Positions 53,515 through 62,156 are shown, numbered from the stretch's first letter. The stretch: DNA of 64,000 nt from Sphingobacteriaceae bacterium DW12 (GCA_000783305.1 JROE01000006.1:124001-188000), one strand, 5' to 3'. The notes: generated by a model from the letters alone, not told the origin. Numbers and translations: made by a program.

Positions 53515-53919
53515 ATGGGAGCATCTATGGAAAAGAAAGATATAACATCATTGGAGGAAATCCGATTGCTGGTGGATACATTTTACGGCAGGGTAAGGTT
53601 AGATGGTTTGATTGGTCCTATCTTTAATCGACTACTCGATGGTCGGTGGGAGGAGCATTTGAAAAAAATGTATGCTTTTTGGGAGACCTTACTTCTGGAT
53701 GAGCACACGTATTTCGGTAGTCCCTTTCCACCCCACGCTGCGATGTCACTTACGCTGACACATTTTGAGACTTGGCTGGGGCTTTGGCGTCGTACGGTCT
53801 ATGAATTTTTCGAAGGAGAGAAAGCCGATGAGGCTGTCTTGAGGGGCGAGAAGATGGCGGCGATGTTTCTGTCCAAGATTGAGTATTTTAATAATTTGCA
53901 GTCGAAGCCGCTTACCTAA
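53515..53919 (+). CDS. Group III truncated haemoglobin
   Basis: A 134-residue 2-on-2 globin. The proximal histidine is H83 in LTHFETWLGLW; the distal region has TFYGRVRLDGLIGPIF, and FFGSPF-like (here YFGSPFPPH) precedes the F helix. Group III globins occur with nitric-oxide genes. The start may be ATG 53515 or 53527 (codon 5). It is 26 bp before the Ric-type gene, in the same direction. Confidence 0.9.
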   Translation: MGASMEKKDITSLEEIRLLVDTFYGRVRLDGLIGPIFNRLLDGRWEEHLKKMYAFWETLLLDEHTYFGSPFPPHAAMSLTLTHFETWLGLWRRTVYEFFEGEKADEAVLRGEKMAAMFLSKIEYFNNLQSKPLT

Positions 53920-53945
53920 GGCTTTCATCCTACTTACCCACTCCT

Positions 53946-54650
53946 ATGCATATCACAGCGCAGACTCTAATTGGCGATCTTGTTCGCAAGTACTACAATA
54001 CTACCGTCGTATTCCATACATATAGAATAGATTATTACTGTCACGGTAATAGGAGTCTACTTGAGGCTTGTGATGAAAACACTGTTGATGTAGACGAATT
54101 GGTGAAGCAGTTGCAGATTTCGTTACATATTGAAGATCCGCACGAAGTCCCTTACTATAAATGGAGCATGGACGACCTTACTGCACATATTGAAAAGATA
54201 CACCGCTACCTACAAAATGAATTGCGGGATATCCTTGGGAAAGTGGAGGCCAAAGGGGCGCGAGCCATTTCTGAACAAAGGTATTGGCTGGAATTACAAC
54301 GTTTGTTGACCTTGGCCTTGGGCCGATTGCAGCATCACCATCAGAAGGAAGAATTGTTTTCACTCCCTTATTTTAGAAAAATATCCTTGGCCAAAGACAG
54401 TGGCGAAGCTATCCCTTCATTAGAGGCCGAACAGTTGGAGCGACATTTAGATATCATGAGGCAGGAACACGAGGTGATTGCCAATAAGGTGAAACGTATC
54501 TGTAACTATGTGCTTGCCTCTGAATCACAAGAACAGGACGAAGAAAAGTGGTTGGTCCGGAAACTCAAAAATCTAGATGACCAGGTCAGGTTGTATATCC
54601 ATTTGGAAAATAATGTCTTATTCCATAAAGTAACACAGATTAATAACTAG
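53946..54650 (+). CDS. ric: Iron-sulfur cluster repair di-iron protein (Ric/YtfE/ScdA type)
   Basis: A 234-residue protein: an N-terminal ScdA_N-like module (about 1-70) and a hemerythrin-like four-helix bundle with DLTAHIEKIHRYL, LQHHHQKEELF, RQEHEVI and YIHLENNVLFHK, which supply the iron ligands. Proteins of this family restore Fe-S clusters after nitric-oxide or oxidative damage. The N-terminal motif normally reads Cys-Cys-Gly-Gly; here it is IDYYCHGNRS with only one Cys. Second gene of the truncated haemoglobin operon. Confidence 0.9.
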   Translation: MHITAQTLIGDLVRKYYNTTVVFHTYRIDYYCHGNRSLLEACDENTVDVDELVKQLQISLHIEDPHEVPYYKWSMDDLTAHIEKIHRYLQNELRDILGKVEAKGARAISEQRYWLELQRLLTLALGRLQHHHQKEELFSLPYFRKISLAKDSGEAIPSLEAEQLERHLDIMRQEHEVIANKVKRICNYVLASESQEQDEEKWLVRKLKNLDDQVRLYIHLENNVLFHKVTQINN

Positions 54651-55141
54651 TTATTTGTTTCACTCTCATTAGGCTACACGAGAGATTAGCGTCAATTTTG
54701 GATTTGTTTTTCTGTCCTTATCGCCATGACCTATTTAGTGTCTGCTCATCTTATTTGCGCTATTTTTCCTTTTTTTGTGTTACACGTTCAGTCAATATAT
54801 CCACTTTATCTTTCCTTTTTTTGTTTATCATTTTTTTCTTCTTCAAAAAACATTGACATCTCATTTATCCAAATTTATGAGTTAAATCACTTTTGTATTC
54901 ATTACAAGGTGAATTTTAAAATCAAAAATAAACGTATATGGAAATAAAAAACAATATCGTTAATTAACTGTTAAAATATATATTGGTTGTTGATTGCGAA
55001 ATTGAAATTTAGTTTTACTTTTGCAATAAGAAACTTTGGAGGATTGTCTTACACTTCTTCAAGTTTTGATTATCTACTATGAAAACGTATCGATGTAATC
55101 TGTGCTTGACCTACAGGTCCGGTTGCATCATTTATTAATCT
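54651..55141. other. Long AT-rich intergenic region
   Basis: About 490 bp. It contains the promoter at 54995-55024 and a leader of about 115 nt. A short frame at 54726-54947 has no start context or protein-like composition and is not taken as a gene. Confidence 0.5.
54995..55024 (+). promoter_or_regulatory. Promoter of the secreted Ig-like protein cluster
   Basis: TTG at 54995-54997, 19-nt spacer, TACTTTTG at 55017-55024. A full consensus match. Confidence 0.65.
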
Positions 55142-56959
55142 ATGAAAAGAGTTGCGCTCAATTGGGTATGGACGTTGGTGCTGGTGATGCTGTTCTGTGG
55201 GACGGAAAGAGAGGTGTATGGGCAGCGGGTTTATGCAATTGAGACTATTGGTGCCGGAACAGGTGTTACAAATGCTTCAAATGCAGCTAGCATTGATGGT
55301 GTTAGCGCCCCTAATTCAGCAGTTAAGGCTAAGATTTCAGTTACTGGTAGTAGTACTACCGGAAATATAACCTTACGTTTGGGAGGGACCGTGCCAATTG
55401 GTTCCACTTTTTATGTCAAGGTGTCTGCTGTTGAAATAGGTGGTGGAGGTGGAAGTATTAGTTTACAGGCCTTTAACGGAACTACGTCAGCGTCTTCTGT
55501 AGTTTCTTCGCGAATAACCTTGCTAGATGGCGATTATTATAGATTGAATACTACCGCTGTTGCTGATCGTATCCGGATTACTGCGAAAGGTGGAGCTGTA
55601 TTGGTAGGAACAATGACTACAGTTGAAGTTAATTACGCTTTCTGTGAACCTGTTGGTCATCAGTGTGTTACTGTGTTGGGGACTAACACTAATATTACGG
55701 GCGTTGCATTAGGATCTATTACGTCGCCGGCTAATGCTATAGATCAAAATATGACAACCTATTCTAATTTTTCTGTTACATTAGGTCTGTTAGCTACGCT
55801 TAATCAGCATGTATATTTATCTAATCTTTCTAACGTGGGCGATGCGGCTACCGTTACTTTTTCTGTGCCAAGTTCAATTTTGAGTCTAAGTCTCCTAAGC
55901 AATATCTCAGTTTCTGCCTATAATGGGGATCAATTGGTTTCATCCGCAGGTTTAAATAGTCTTCTATCATTGGATCTTTTAGGATTATTGAATGGAGGAA
56001 ATAGATACACTGTTTCTTTTGTTCCTACAGGAATATTCGATAGGATTACAATTTCCATGACTAATACCGTTGGATTGTTAGGTAGTTTGCGTGTACATGA
56101 AGTCACACGTACTCCAGCGAAACCTCAGGTCCCGATAGCCTATCCTGCTGTAATTGAAGTCTGTGACGGTGGAACTGTGACAATTACAGCAACGTCTCCA
56201 AGTGCTGGTAGTATCCTGAGGTGGTACAATACTGTTAATGACGGAATTATATTGAGGGAAAGTGCTGGCAATGTTGATTCGTATACAACGCCGCCTATAC
56301 CATTTACAAGTGAAACTGATACTGCTTTTTTTTATGTTGCTTCCTCGTGGAAAACGGGCTGTCCAGCCGAATCCCAAAGAACAAAAATAGCAATTGTAGC
56401 TAAAAAACGCCCTGCAACACCCATTTTATCTGGAGCGAGTATCTGTTTAGGAGAAACTGGCATCTTGACTGTGACATCTCCAGAACCAGGAAATACCTAT
56501 CATTGGTATACTGTTGCAACCGGAGGAACTGCGGCTTTTATAGGAAATGTCTACAATGTGGAAGGCTCAACATCAACAACAACATATTATGTAGAAAGTG
56601 TGAATAGTACTGGTTGTCCCAGTGCTACTCGTACACCTGTTACATTAACAGTGAATGCCCTCCCCACGGATCCGGTCGTACCCAATGTTTCTGCTTGTAT
56701 TGGTGTGAGTACTACGGTATCGGTGCTCAATCCTATAAACGGGACTGTCTATCGATGGTATATGGCACCTAGTGGAGGAGTACATTTTATAACAGGGAGC
56801 ACTATTACTATTAGCAATCCAACTACAGCGATAACATATTATGTTGACGCTATAAATAGTTCGAATTGCGTAAGTGGGGCGCGCACAGCGGTGACGGTGA
56901 CGATTCAACCCAAGCCCCCAGCACCACATGTCGAAATCCAACCAAATTCTCAATATTAA
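55142..56959 (+). CDS. Secreted Ig-like repeat protein
   Basis: A 605-residue exported protein. The signal peptide spans about 1-27. The N-terminal half (about 30-330) is Ser/Thr/Val-rich beta structure without a recognised family. The C-terminal part holds three Ig-like domains of the kind found in Bacteroidota surface proteins, each with a Val-Cys/Ile-Cys start, a RWY/HWY/RWY core (such as YHWYTVATGG) and a TYYV strand. It ends at residue 605 with no T9SS sorting domain, so its surface attachment must rely on a partner. It is first in a cluster with two other secreted proteins. Confidence 0.8.
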   Translation: MKRVALNWVWTLVLVMLFCGTEREVYGQRVYAIETIGAGTGVTNASNAASIDGVSAPNSAVKAKISVTGSSTTGNITLRLGGTVPIGSTFYVKVSAVEIGGGGGSISLQAFNGTTSASSVVSSRITLLDGDYYRLNTTAVADRIRITAKGGAVLVGTMTTVEVNYAFCEPVGHQCVTVLGTNTNITGVALGSITSPANAIDQNMTTYSNFSVTLGLLATLNQHVYLSNLSNVGDAATVTFSVPSSILSLSLLSNISVSAYNGDQLVSSAGLNSLLSLDLLGLLNGGNRYTVSFVPTGIFDRITISMTNTVGLLGSLRVHEVTRTPAKPQVPIAYPAVIEVCDGGTVTITATSPSAGSILRWYNTVNDGIILRESAGNVDSYTTPPIPFTSETDTAFFYVASSWKTGCPAESQRTKIAIVAKKRPATPILSGASICLGETGILTVTSPEPGNTYHWYTVATGGTAAFIGNVYNVEGSTSTTTYYVESVNSTGCPSATRTPVTLTVNALPTDPVVPNVSACIGVSTTVSVLNPINGTVYRWYMAPSGGVHFITGSTITISNPTTAITYYVDAINSSNCVSGARTAVTVTIQPKPPAPHVEIQPNSQY

Positions 56960-56988
56960 AAGATCAAAAAAACATAAATATCGAAACT

Positions 56989-57687
56989 ATGAAAAGTCAA
57001 TTAAACAAAATCCTAACAGTAGTGGTATTGCTACTTGTTGGTACGACTGTATCTGTCAAGGCACAGACACTCACTACACCCAATGTGAAAATCTTTTGTG
57101 ACGGTGCAGATTTAAATTTGGGGGCTGTGCCTATAGGGGTGGGGACAAATCCAGAATGGCGAGTACGCTTTAGTGCTTCGCCGAGTCTTACGTCGGAGCA
57201 GTTGAACTTAATTACACCGTTGGTATTGACTGGTGGGACGACCATTACAGCAGGAAGTCTTCAGACAGGATATTTTTACATTTCTACGATTGCTGAAGAT
57301 GCCTGTGAGTCTTTGCCTGAGATTATTCCAGTATATAAATTTGCTCCGCTTACAGCGGCAATAACAGGTGCGGATGACTATTGTGAAGAAGACCCTAAGG
57401 CATTTACGGCAACGCCAACGACTACAGATGCACATACTATCTTTACTTATCAGTGGTATACTTTTGATGGAACTACCGAGACAGCAATATCGGGTGCTAC
57501 GAATAGCACATTTACGCCTACTGGTCTTACTGCAGGAAACACTACGTCTTACAAGGTTAGGATTGGTTATCTTGTTGGAACGACTAAATATTGTTCTAAT
57601 TTAAGTGCTGTTGAAGCAGTGACTGTTACAGCGAAACCAACTAAACCGACTATTACTGTAGAAGGAGTAACAGGAGAAACTTGGTAA
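56989..57687 (+). CDS. Secreted Ig-like protein
   Basis: A 232-residue exported protein from ATG 56989, which begins the signal peptide (to Val-Lys-Ala-Gln, about 1-24). A frame extending back to 56866 overlaps the previous gene and has no protein character. One Ig-like domain can be read (FTYQWYTFDGTTETAISGA); cysteine pairs are present. There is no sorting domain. Short spacer of 29 bp from the preceding gene. Confidence 0.75.
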   Translation: MKSQLNKILTVVVLLLVGTTVSVKAQTLTTPNVKIFCDGADLNLGAVPIGVGTNPEWRVRFSASPSLTSEQLNLITPLVLTGGTTITAGSLQTGYFYISTIAEDACESLPEIIPVYKFAPLTAAITGADDYCEEDPKAFTATPTTTDAHTIFTYQWYTFDGTTETAISGATNSTFTPTGLTAGNTTSYKVRIGYLVGTTKYCSNLSAVEAVTVTAKPTKPTITVEGVTGETW

Positions 57688-57733
57688 ATTGTCAGCAACT
57701 AATAAACATTAACTAACTATTATACTGATCGAT

Positions 57734-58678
57734 ATGCGTTGTCTGTCCCGATACTTGGGGATTATCTTAGCTGTGCTGCTGTTCCTTTCTCAAGGAGCAA
57801 TGGCGCAGCAGGGGCAGACTTTGCATATTGTTAAAGGTAAGAAGGTGACCTTGCGCGCCGATGCTACCCATGCTATTTCGTATATCTGGTTTCGAAATAA
57901 TGAGCCAATCAACGGTCTGCATGACCAGCGTATCGTAGTCACCGAAGCAGGTGTATACACCGTTATTGCATTGGGTGATGGCTGTAATTCTGATCTGTCA
58001 GATCCCGTCGAAATCATTGTCGACCCCGATGGGGGTGAAGTTACGGTAGATCTAGAAATTCGCAATTTACCTGATGTTAATACAGCAGAGTTGGGCAATA
58101 CATTCAACTACCAGCTCATGATCCTCAATAACGGGAAGACTGATGCGACCAATTTGGTTGTCACGTTTGATCTTCCTTCCGAATTAGAATATCTACAACC
58201 CACGGGAAGCTATATTGGCGAGTTAGTGTATAATGCCGAGCGCAGACAACTGATCTGGAAAATATCTACACTGCAAGCGAAAGATTCACGCGCATTGTGG
58301 ATTTCTGTAAAAGGAATCATGGATGGTCAGGCCATCACAATGGCCAAAGTTACGGCCAAAGAATCGGAGCATGACTTGACGAACAATGAAGCCACTTCAG
58401 CAGTAGATATTGTATTCCTACATATCCCGAATGTCTTCACTCCTAATAATGACGATAGGAATGAGACCTTCTTTATAAAAGGACTGGAACTCTTCACCAA
58501 GAGAAGCATCCACATCTATAATCGATTCGGAAATGAGGTGTTCCATGCTAAACACTATGAAAACGATTGGACCGCCGAGACGCTCCCACAGGGCACCTAT
58601 TTCTATATTCTCGAGGTAGAGGGACCCGAGTACAAACCGCGTGTATTCAAAGGATACGTCACGGTAATCCGTAAGTAA
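57734..58678 (+). CDS. Gliding-motility-associated C-terminal (T9SS type B) secreted protein
   Basis: A 314-residue exported protein: signal peptide (to about residue 25), an Ig-like segment with YIWFRNNEPI, a DUF11-type domain (about 95-200) and the T9SS type B sorting domain from about residue 228: HIPNVFTPNNDDRNETFFI, a middle strand IYNRFGNEVF, and the end YFYILEVEG...FKGYVTVIRK. This directs secretion through the type IX system. It closes the three-gene cluster. Confidence 0.9.
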   Translation: MRCLSRYLGIILAVLLFLSQGAMAQQGQTLHIVKGKKVTLRADATHAISYIWFRNNEPINGLHDQRIVVTEAGVYTVIALGDGCNSDLSDPVEIIVDPDGGEVTVDLEIRNLPDVNTAELGNTFNYQLMILNNGKTDATNLVVTFDLPSELEYLQPTGSYIGELVYNAERRQLIWKISTLQAKDSRALWISVKGIMDGQAITMAKVTAKESEHDLTNNEATSAVDIVFLHIPNVFTPNNDDRNETFFIKGLELFTKRSIHIYNRFGNEVFHAKHYENDWTAETLPQGTYFYILEVEGPEYKPRVFKGYVTVIRK

Positions 58679-58684
58679 AATAGC

Positions 58685-58705
58685 AGATAATCAATGCGAT
58701 TATCT
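58685..58705 (+). terminator. Weak terminator after the T9SS gene
   Basis: AGATAATC / GATTATCT around AATGC, followed by a T-rich but not uniform stretch. Confidence 0.45.
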
Positions 58706-58851
58706 ATATTTCTATTCTTCAATTTGCTCTTCACATGCTAGCGCTGAGCGATTGCATCCTTCGCTTTGTAAAACCTTAAAACGAATCATAAACCAACCTA
58801 ATTTTCTATACGCACAATATCTTACCTTTACGCTGTATAAAAAATGGAAAG

Positions 58852-58941
58852 ATGATAACCGTTGCCATTATAGAAGACGAGCGTGCGCTGGAGCTGATTG
58901 AACCTACAGATGGAAATCCCAAGATTCGAGCATTGATATAA
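58852..58941 (+). pseudogene. Remnant of a response-regulator gene
   Basis: A 29-codon frame starting ATG 58852 reads Met-Ile-Thr-Val-Ala-Ile-Ile-Glu-Asp-Glu-Arg-Ala-Leu-Glu and ends soon after at TAA. The first 14 residues are those of a receiver domain (beta strand followed by the acidic pair) and the rest is unrelated and short. The remainder of the receiver and the output domain are missing, so this looks like a deletion remnant. The rest of 58706-58979 is empty apart from this. Confidence 0.55.
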
Positions 58942-58979
58942 GCTATTACCTAAACATGATGTATATGATTGATAATCTT

Positions 58980-59684
58980 ATGAAATACCTAATTGCGCTA
59001 TTATTTATTACCTCTACGTTGAGCGGCCATGGACAGACGTTGACTGACTGTTCTAGCTGTTCAAAGCAGTTTCTCAAAGCCGATCATATAAAAGATTTGA
59101 GCATCGACGAAATCCGTTATTTGACCAATGACCTTTTCGCTCGAAAAGGTTATGCCTTTCAGGATGCAGATATCGATGCCTATTATGCTAGTAAGGAGTG
59201 GTATAAACCTGTAAATGCCAACTACACTATTGAATACAGCGCCATAGAAAATCAAAATATCAAACTGCTTCAAGATCGAACCAAAGTGCTCCAAGGCCAA
59301 CGGAAGCTGTTGATCGCTGAATTGAAAAAATTCAAAGCCTTGGTTGAGGCAGGTAATCAGCAACAATTAAAAACACAGTTTAATTATAGTTTGGGACAAA
59401 AAGACGATTTTATCAAAAATGTGTTGGATGAGCTCTTTTTGGACGATATCCATTGGTTCAAGAAGGAAGGACTATCTAGTGTTACCAAAGACAACGGCGA
59501 TATGGTCAAAGTCTATGCTTTGAAAATAAATGACGATCGCATCGCCTTTGAGTTTGGTCTACAGGGAGGATCTAGTTTAGGTACCCTTTATCCACGGGAG
59601 CAGGTCACGGAAGCCTCCTACATCTATATTTTTAGTTTTAAAAATCAAAAACTGAGATTTGAAGAGATAATCGTAGCAGGTTAG
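58980..59684 (+). CDS. YARHG-domain exported protein
   Basis: A 234-residue exported protein from ATG 58980, which begins the signal peptide (KYLIALLFITSTLSGHGQ); an ATG 24 bases earlier is possible. A YARHG domain follows: LSIDEIRYLTNDLFARKGYAFQDADID...YYASKEWYKP, the pattern used to describe this extracytoplasmic domain. A coiled-coil-like helix (about 95-130) and a beta-rich C-terminus complete it. Function unknown, probably envelope. Confidence 0.8.
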   Translation: MKYLIALLFITSTLSGHGQTLTDCSSCSKQFLKADHIKDLSIDEIRYLTNDLFARKGYAFQDADIDAYYASKEWYKPVNANYTIEYSAIENQNIKLLQDRTKVLQGQRKLLIAELKKFKALVEAGNQQQLKTQFNYSLGQKDDFIKNVLDELFLDDIHWFKKEGLSSVTKDNGDMVKVYALKINDDRIAFEFGLQGGSSLGTLYPREQVTEASYIYIFSFKNQKLRFEEIIVAG

Positions 59685-59723
59685 CCCATCAATTACCCAA
59701 GTTAGTTTATCAAAGAATAGGAT

Positions 59724-60017
59724 ATGATGAAATTTTTGAAAAAGAAAGCAACGATTTTTTTAATTCTCGGCATTCTGTCGATGTTGGCAGGTGTTGTTTG
59801 GGCAATCGTATTGGCTAGTGGGGCTTCCGCACCTGACAAACTAGCTGCTGTGTATATTGGATTTGCTTTGGTGCCAGTTTTGCTTGTGATTATTGTCGAT
59901 CGAATTTGCGTTTGGAAATTTGGATCGACAAAAGTCAACAAGGTCCAGCTTTACCTCGTCGGCATTTTTATGGCACTGTTTATCATTAAACTGCTCGCCA
60001 TTACCTTTACAATTTAA
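59724..60017 (+). CDS. Small membrane protein
   Basis: A 97-residue protein with three predicted membrane segments (about 9-30, 41-60 and 74-95) and a basic N-terminus. No family recognised. It follows the YARHG gene by 39 bp and precedes another membrane-anchored protein by 19 bp, so the three may be one operon. Confidence 0.6.
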   Translation: MMKFLKKKATIFLILGILSMLAGVVWAIVLASGASAPDKLAAVYIGFALVPVLLVIIVDRICVWKFGSTKVNKVQLYLVGIFMALFIIKLLAITFTI

Positions 60018-60036
60018 CCTAATTATACCTATTCTA

Positions 60037-60708
60037 ATGAAGAGAAAGTCCACCATTCTTTTAATCATCGTCCTCGCAATCGGCATATTATTGCTCATCA
60101 GTAATTTTATCCAAGTGTCTCATCATGAAACCTTGTTTTACAAATTGCAGCAATACGTCACCTATTCCAAGACGGACTGGGAGAATTATGAACACAATAA
60201 GCAAATGCTTGCCAACAACACAATTGATGATAATGTTGGAGTCAATGTGACCGAAGTCGAATCTCCTATCGATAATTATCCAGTGGATACCAATCGAGTA
60301 GCCCCCGAAGTGAAAGCACGTGAGTTAGCCAAGATAAAAAAGGCTAAGTTTGAAAGTCTTGTTGTAGCCAAGGGAAGGCCAGATCATGAAGACGCCCAAG
60401 CGGCATTGATCAGATCCACACAGGGACGATTGACGGATGTTATCATCCAACAGAAAATCAATATCAAGGTGGGGACATGTTATGAAAACCCAAATCTCGA
60501 TGGTAATTCCAATTGTGTAAGCTGTATGATTTTACTTTACAATAGAGACAAGAAAGATTGGCAGGAAGCACCAGATGGCGAAAATTTTCTTCAAACTGCT
60601 TATGATTTCTATCAACCATCGGAGGGAGCTCCTTGGGAAGCCAAGGACTTGTCTATTCCAATTCCTTTTGACTATGACCTGTATCGCCAGTTTGAAGCAA
60701 AAGAATAA
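60037..60708 (+). CDS. Membrane-anchored hypothetical protein
   Basis: A 223-residue protein from ATG 60037; an upstream frame extension overlaps the previous gene and is not coding. One N-terminal membrane helix (STILLIIVLAIGILLLISNF-like stretch, about 4-25) is followed by a polar domain with a helical segment (about 90-115) and four cysteines (CYENPN, NCVSC). I do not recognise it. Confidence 0.55.
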   Translation: MKRKSTILLIIVLAIGILLLISNFIQVSHHETLFYKLQQYVTYSKTDWENYEHNKQMLANNTIDDNVGVNVTEVESPIDNYPVDTNRVAPEVKARELAKIKKAKFESLVVAKGRPDHEDAQAALIRSTQGRLTDVIIQQKINIKVGTCYENPNLDGNSNCVSCMILLYNRDKKDWQEAPDGENFLQTAYDFYQPSEGAPWEAKDLSIPIPFDYDLYRQFEAKE

Positions 60709-60724
60709 ATCATTCGACTGTTAA

Positions 60725-61210
60725 CATGCCCACAAAATAACCGAGTGTATCAAGTTTACTAGGATTTTCCTTGTTTTATCTCGAAAATATAGCATACCTC
60801 TTTATCGTAATGATGTGCTAAAGTACGGTCTGTATCTGGATTATAGTCATTTTAGAGATCAGTTGCCACAAGGAGAGGCCTCACTCAAAGATCACGACAT
60901 AGCCAAAGGTTTTTTTTCCCATGACCCCAAAGGGAAATTAAAGCGCATCAAGAATCATAAATATTATGCTTTGGTTATCAATGGGATAGCCTATATTTGG
61001 AGTGAGAATAATTTCTATGCGCTTTATCGAAATGATAACAACTATTTTTTCAATGGACCGAGCAAGACTACAGCCTCTGCCAGTAATATGATTGCCGCTT
61101 CAGCCATGTTTGGCGCTATCGGATCCGTATTAGCAGCTAATGGCATGGAGTATTACGTAACCAAAATCGATTTTTATAACGGGAGCTTTGTCAAAGTATC
61201 GAAGCTGTAG
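60725..61210 (+). pseudogene. Gene fragment without a clear start
   Basis: A frame open from 60725 to the TAG at 61208 reads as a normal protein from about 60794 on (IPLYRNDVLKYGLYLDYSHF, later YALVINGIAYIW and NMIAASAMFGAIGSVLA). It begins like the mature part of an exported protein, but there is no ATG and no signal peptide upstream; only a GTG at 60815 could start a 131-residue product. The upstream frame IFLVLS looks like a decayed signal sequence. A truncated gene is likelier than an intact one. Confidence 0.5.
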
Positions 61211-61219
61211 TACAGCTTC
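61201..61219 (+). terminator. Short terminator-like palindrome
   Basis: GAAGCTGTA / TACAGCTTC, overlapping the stop codon of the fragment; T-rich sequence follows. Weak. Confidence 0.4.
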
Positions 61220-61307
61220 CTTTCCCTCACTCTTTGCCATATCTGCTTTTCGACTAATTTTATAACATTTTGGCTTAATCCTATAAGGAAATACATTCGA
61301 TAGCCCA

Positions 61308-61341
61308 CTACCTTTGTGGAGTAACCCTAAATCAAAGGTAG
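61308..61341. promoter_or_regulatory. Inverted repeat just upstream of the alpha/beta-hydrolase gene
   Basis: CTACCTTTG (61308-61316) and CAAAGGTAG (61333-61341) are perfect inverted copies 16 bp apart. The left arm is also a full -7 box (TACCTTTG). The right arm is two bases from the start codon. Confidence 0.45.
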
Positions 61342-61343
61342 AC

Positions 61344-62156
61344 ATGACGAATGAGCTTTCTTATTTTGGCAGTGATGGAACTCCTCTTTTTGCTTTGGTA
61401 TTGACTTGTAAATTGGAGACTCCCAAATCAACGATTATTTTTTTACATGGTGGTGGACCGGATCACAAAAGCATGCTTCCACTTGGTGAAAAGTTTACGG
61501 ATGCATATAGCGTCGTTCTACCTGACATCCGTGGATACGGACGCTCGGTATGCCGGGATAGAAATCGGTATACTTGGAAGCAGTATAGTGATGATTTAAT
61601 GATGTTGATTACCCTTGTAAACGCTCCAAGTATAGTCGTAGTTGCTGCTGGTATCGGGACAACAATCAGTCTAAAAACCATTCTGAAATATCCGCATAGT
61701 ATCCAAAGCCTAGTATTGATCAGCATCGAGGATATGGAAGATGATGTACAAAAGGAATTGGAAATTAAACTTTTGGAGTCATTTGCTTCACGGGTAGAAT
61801 CTGATGGAATCGAAGCTGCTTGGAAACCACTGCTTGATAGTCTATCTCCAGTCATTGGACATATGGTCCGAGATGCGATACATCGGTCTGATGCGCAGAG
61901 TATTGCTGCTGCTGCAATTGTATACGACCGCTCATTCCAGAATATTCAAGAGTTGAAAGATATAGCTATCCCGGTATTGGTCATCCCGGGTTCTGACTAT
62001 AGACATCCTAGGGCGCTATCTGAAAGTATCTCCAAATTGTTGGTTAAAGGTCACCTTGCATCAGTTTCGCTCTCTGATAGCATTCGAACTATACAGGATT
62101 TCTCAAATATGTTATTTAGTCCCATAAAAGATTTTGTAGACCAACAGGAAATCTAA
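61344..62156 (+). CDS. Alpha/beta-hydrolase-fold protein lacking the catalytic serine
   Basis: A 270-residue protein from ATG 61344. The fold is clear: the oxyanion strand IIFLHGGGPDHK, DIRGYGRS and the post-nucleophile helix ILKYPHSIQSLVLIS. At the nucleophile elbow, normally Gly-x-Ser-x-Gly, it reads Ala-Ala-Gly-Ile-Gly with G103 in place of the serine. The usual acid is present (GSDYRHP) but the catalytic histidine position reads Leu-Ser-Asp-Ser-Ile-Arg. It is therefore probably not a hydrolase, but could bind a ligand. A nearby HTH or partner is not seen. Confidence 0.75.
   Translation: MTNELSYFGSDGTPLFALVLTCKLETPKSTIIFLHGGGPDHKSMLPLGEKFTDAYSVVLPDIRGYGRSVCRDRNRYTWKQYSDDLMMLITLVNAPSIVVVAAGIGTTISLKTILKYPHSIQSLVLISIEDMEDDVQKELEIKLLESFASRVESDGIEAAWKPLLDSLSPVIGHMVRDAIHRSDAQSIAAAAIVYDRSFQNIQELKDIAIPVLVIPGSDYRHPRALSESISKLLVKGHLASVSLSDSIRTIQDFSNMLFSPIKDFVDQQEI

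Noticed and set aside
54726..54947. 73-residue open frame in the gap before the secreted cluster
   Set aside because: It is Phe/Ser/Ile-rich with no family likeness, no start context, and lies in AT-rich DNA with a promoter downstream of it.
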